The position numbers were made by a program, and so were the translations under genes. Below, one piece after another: positions 61,527-64,000 of a stretch of 64,000 bases of DNA (position 1 is its first letter; the number at the start of each line of letters is the position of its first letter). This stretch comes from JACDBZ01 sp036262075 (GTDB taxonomy: Bacteria; Chloroflexota; Limnocylindria; QHBO01), in NCBI GenBank assembly GCA_036262075.1, contig DATAJO010000032.1:1-64000 (forward strand), written 5' to 3'. Below the pieces are notes generated by a model, which made no database searches, was not told where the DNA came from, and worked only from the letters and a program-made list of their open reading frames with translations.

Positions 61527-62344
61527 CGACCGACTCCCCGTTCCGCGATATCTCCGTCCCGCCCCGACCGGCGGCCCCGGCGCGCCGGCGACGACCGGAC
61601 CGGGACGCGCCGCACCGGCCGGCGAGCGACGAGCACCCACTCCTCGCCGCGCACGGCGGCCTGCTCACCGTCGAGCACCTCGGGACGGTGCCGTACGTGC
61701 CGACCTGGGAGCTCCAGGACGAGATCGCGGCCCAGCGGCGCGAGCGGCGCATCGGCGACCGGCTGCTGCTCCTCGAGCACTTCCCCGTCTACACCATCGG
61801 CCGCGGCGGCGACGAGTCGAACCTGCTTGCCACCTCGGATCGGTTGCGGGAGCTTGGCGCCGAGTTCGTCCGCATCGACCGCGGCGGTGACATCACGTTC
61901 CACGGCCCGGGGCAGCTCGTCGCCTACCCGATCGTCGAGCTCAAGGACCCGCTCGACCTGCGGCGCTACGTCCGCACCCTCGAGGCGGCGATCGTCGACA
62001 CCGCGGCGCGCTTCGGCGTGCGGGGCGATCGGCTGGCCGGCCATCCGGGCATCTGGGTCGAGGGCGACCGCAAGCTGGCGGCGATCGGCGTCCGGGTGAA
62101 GCGCGGTGTGACGACCCACGGTCTGGCCCTCAACGTGAACGTTGACCTGGGCTGGTTCGACGAGATGATCCCGTGCGGCATCCCCGACAAGGGCGTCACC
62201 ACGCTCGCTCGCGAGACCGGCGCCACGGTGCCGATGGACGACGTGGCCGACGAGCTTGCCCGCCAGCTCGCCCGGCACTTCGGCCTGCGCCTGGCGGACG
62301 GACAGCCGGGCGTCATCGGTCCGGCCGGTGGCCGCGAGCAGTAG
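61523..62344 (+). CDS. lipB: Octanoyl-[acyl-carrier protein]:protein octanoyltransferase
   Basis: A 273-residue transferase moving octanoate from ACP to lipoyl domains. Catalytic Cys218 lies in IPCGIPDKG, and the lysine in RKLAAIGVRVKRGVTTHG. RGGDITFHGPGQLV is the family signature. An N-terminal extension of about 45 residues, Pro/Arg-rich, precedes the core. It provides the substrate of LipA. Confidence 0.95.
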   Translation: MTTDSPFRDISVPPRPAAPARRRRPDRDAPHRPASDEHPLLAAHGGLLTVEHLGTVPYVPTWELQDEIAAQRRERRIGDRLLLLEHFPVYTIGRGGDESNLLATSDRLRELGAEFVRIDRGGDITFHGPGQLVAYPIVELKDPLDLRRYVRTLEAAIVDTAARFGVRGDRLAGHPGIWVEGDRKLAAIGVRVKRGVTTHGLALNVNVDLGWFDEMIPCGIPDKGVTTLARETGATVPMDDVADELARQLARHFGLRLADGQPGVIGPAGGREQ

Positions 62345-63029
62345 GGGCGATCGCTCCGAGCTGGACGGGGCGATCGCCGTCCCGTTCCCGCTCCGCGGGG
62401 AGTGGCGCGCGCCGACGACCCCGGCGCGGATGATCCCGAGCCACGGGACGGACCTGCTCGCCCAGCGCTATGCGTTCGATCTGCTCCAGGTCGACAAACG
62501 CGAGAGCATCCATCCGGCCAGCAAGCTGCGGATGTACCTGCTCGGCGTGCCGACCCGCGAGTGCTACGCCTGGGGCCAGCCGGTCCACGCCGTGCTCGAC
62601 GGCGAGGTCGTCGTCGCGTCGGACGGCGCGCCCGAGCCGGGCTACCTCCACGTCGTCCGCGGGCTGGCGGGCGTGCTGTGGACGGCGTTCACGTTCGATC
62701 CGGCGAAGGGCTTCGGCTCGGTCGCCGGCAACCACGTGATCATCGGCCACGGTGCGACCTACTCGGCCTACGTCCACCTCGCGCCCGGATCTGTGGTGGT
62801 GCGATCCGGGCAAGCGGTGCGGGCCGGGGACGTCATCGGCCGCGTCGGCCATACGGGCAACTCGACCTCGCCGCACCTCCACTTCCAGCTCATGGACGGC
62901 CCGGATCCGATGACCGCCGCGGGACTGCCCTGCGCCTTCAGCGACGTCGAGGTGAAGCGCGGCGGCCGATGGGTGCACGAGGCGCGCGCCATCCCCGACC
63001 GCTCCGAGCCGATCCGGAGCATCGGCTGA
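62328..63029 (+). CDS. M23 family (LytM-like) peptidase
   Basis: A 233-residue protein with the M23 C-terminal signature HTGNSTSPHLHF (HLH 183-185) and a middle His150 (SAYVHLAPG). The first zinc ligands are not the usual HxxxD; the stretch QRYAFDLL (Asp51) takes this place, as in a known variant subfamily. M23 enzymes cleave peptidoglycan peptides. I see no signal peptide, so secretion is unclear. I start at GTG 62328, overlapping lipB by 17 nt, rather than the ATG at 62256 deep inside lipB. Confidence 0.8.
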   Translation: MAASSRGDRSELDGAIAVPFPLRGEWRAPTTPARMIPSHGTDLLAQRYAFDLLQVDKRESIHPASKLRMYLLGVPTRECYAWGQPVHAVLDGEVVVASDGAPEPGYLHVVRGLAGVLWTAFTFDPAKGFGSVAGNHVIIGHGATYSAYVHLAPGSVVVRSGQAVRAGDVIGRVGHTGNSTSPHLHFQLMDGPDPMTAAGLPCAFSDVEVKRGGRWVHEARAIPDRSEPIRSIG

Positions 63030-63730
63030 TGGGCGACGAGACGGTCGTCGAGCGCTCCGGCGTCCCGGCCCCCGACCCCGACCACGGGATCCGGATCGAA
63101 GCCGGCTCGTTCGGGCCGTGGGAGACGAACGCCTACCTCGTGTGGGACGGGCGCTCGCCCGAGGCGCTCGTCCTCGACCCCGGGATGGGCGCCGCGGCGC
63201 CGCTCCTCGAGCGCGTGGCGGCAAACGGGCTCCGCGTCCACGTCATCGCCAACTCCCACGGCCATATCGACCACATCTTCGACAACGCGCCGGTCATGCG
63301 CGCCACCGAAGCGCCGCTGGCGATCCACCCCGACGACGCGTACCGGCTCGATGGGACGAACTCGTACGGCTTCGAGCTCGAGGCCGTGACGGCGACACGC
63401 GACCTGCGCGAGGGCGAGCGGGTCGAGATCGGCGAGCTGGCCTGGGAGGTGCTCCACACGCCCGGCCACACCGAGGGCTCGGTCTGCCTCTACGAGCGCC
63501 AGCTCGCGATCCTGCTCTCCGGCGACCTCCTGTTCGCCGGCTCGTACGGCCGGACCGATCTGGCCGGCGGCAACGACGAGCAGATGGTCGAGTCGCTCAC
63601 GCGCGTCGCGCGCGACCTGCCCGAGCACGTCCGCGTCCTGCCCGGCCACGGCGCCGAGACGACGATCGGGCGCGAGCTGCCGTGGCTGCGCCGGATCGCG
63701 GCGGCCGGACGCCTCCTCATCCCCGGCTGA
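63029..63730 (+). CDS. Metallo-beta-lactamase fold hydrolase (glyoxalase II-like)
   Basis: A 233-residue MBL-fold protein with the zinc motif HGHIDH (77-82), then HTPGHTEGS, SGDLLF and LPGHGAETT. The pattern matches glyoxalase II-like hydrolases that act on thioesters or small acyl compounds. It starts with ATG overlapping the M23 stop (TGATG). The substrate is unknown. Confidence 0.88.
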   Translation: MGDETVVERSGVPAPDPDHGIRIEAGSFGPWETNAYLVWDGRSPEALVLDPGMGAAAPLLERVAANGLRVHVIANSHGHIDHIFDNAPVMRATEAPLAIHPDDAYRLDGTNSYGFELEAVTATRDLREGERVEIGELAWEVLHTPGHTEGSVCLYERQLAILLSGDLLFAGSYGRTDLAGGNDEQMVESLTRVARDLPEHVRVLPGHGAETTIGRELPWLRRIAAAGRLLIPG

Positions 63731-63791
63731 CCCGCTCGCATCCGCTCGCGTCCTTCGTCGCACCGGACGGCTGACCCCTTCCGGCGGCCCG

Positions 63792-63797
63792 TAGGAT
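63792..63797 (+). promoter_or_regulatory. Putative -10 box of the cyclase gene
   Basis: TAGGAT preceded by CCCG, ending 7 nt before the GTG at 63805. Confidence 0.5.
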
Positions 63798-63804
63798 GGG
63801 GCCC

Positions 63805-64000
63805 GTGGAGGCCCTCGCCGTCGAGCTGACCCGGGACGATCCGGAGGCGTACATCGCCCGCGACCGGCGTCGGGCGCTCGCGGCGCACGAGCCGATGCCG
63901 GACCGGGTGACCGGCGCGGCACTGTTCGCCGATATCTCGGGCTTCACGCCGCTGACCGAGGCGCTCGCGGCCGAGCTCGGACCGCAGCGCGGACCGGAGG
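63805..64000 (+). CDS. Class III adenylate/guanylate cyclase domain protein, N-terminal part (truncated by window end)
   Basis: An open frame from GTG 63805 runs off the window end. Residues 36-60 read AALFADISGFTPLTEALAAE, the start of a class III nucleotide cyclase catalytic domain, where the Asp binds metal. Proteins with this arrangement often carry an ATPase and TPR region downstream, but nothing further can be seen here. Confidence 0.78.
   Translation, partial: MEALAVELTRDDPEAYIARDRRRALAAHEPMPDRVTGAALFADISGFTPLTEALAAELGPQRGPE

Overview
The window is one contiguous stretch of very GC-rich bacterial chromosome, roughly 70% by eye, packed with genes on both strands. I see no rRNA, CRISPR array, phage, integrase or insertion sequence. 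The gene set suggests a Gram-positive-like, probably monoderm organism. It has an FHA/FHA/RodA/PBP cell-wall cluster, a T-box riboswitch on valS, a YerC-type regulator on a compact histidine operon, cyanophycin genes, and several class-typical zinc-ribbon and holin-like proteins. Chloroflexota (for example the Limnocylindria side) is my best guess and a deep actinobacterial lineage is the alternative. This placement is inference; no marker tree was run.

Layout. 1-1064: end of a class V aminotransferase and a histidine phosphatase. 1086-5609 (minus): MoxR ATPase, DUF58 and TgpA-like transglutaminase operon. 5782-9905 (minus): FhaA-like, FhaB-like, RodA/FtsW and penicillin-binding protein. 10049-13924: zinc-ribbon proteins (one with a long Glu-Pro repeat), FmdB-type protein and a MinD/CpaE-like ATPase. 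14022-16940 (minus): valS behind a T-box leader. 17012-23743: low-complexity coiled-coil protein, MscS channel, ClpX, O6-alkylguanine transferase, sulfatase-like membrane protein and ClpP. 23747-25374 (minus): trigger factor and tRNA-Leu(TAG). 25460-30001: AhpD-like protein, an orphan RnfD-like membrane protein, a holin-like pair, a DUF3105 protein, and tRNA-Lys(CTT) with a terminator. 30194-32874: M16 peptidase pair.

32882-39935 (minus): complete overlapping histidine operon yerC-hisG-hisDC-hisB-hisH-hisA-hisF-hisIE. HisD and HisC are one fused reading frame, and a perfect 11-bp inverted repeat covers the -10 box of the operon promoter. 39959-42611 (minus): orphan sensor kinase and J-domain protein. 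42670-49334: cyanophycin module, with cyanophycinase, cyanophycin synthetase, a second synthetase-like protein that keeps the Mur-ligase part but lacks the ATP-grasp part, and an M20 peptidase. The last two diverge from a 22-bp shared promoter. 49404-54992: thioesterase, Lpd and 2-oxo acid dehydrogenase E1alpha/E1beta/E2. 54985-57788 (minus): GGDEF/HD-GYP protein and a secreted Pro-rich protein. 57979-64000: kynureninase, then lipA, a winged-helix protein, lipB, M23 peptidase and MBL hydrolase, then the start of a class III nucleotide cyclase. The lipA/lipB genes would lipoylate the E2 encoded just upstream.

Across the window at least 14 genes have a TANNNT box ending 6-10 nt before the start codon and no evident Shine-Dalgarno sequence. 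This points to widespread leaderless transcription, and I used it to choose several starts. Genes inside operons instead overlap (ATGA, GTGA, TGATG) or carry GGAGG-like sites.
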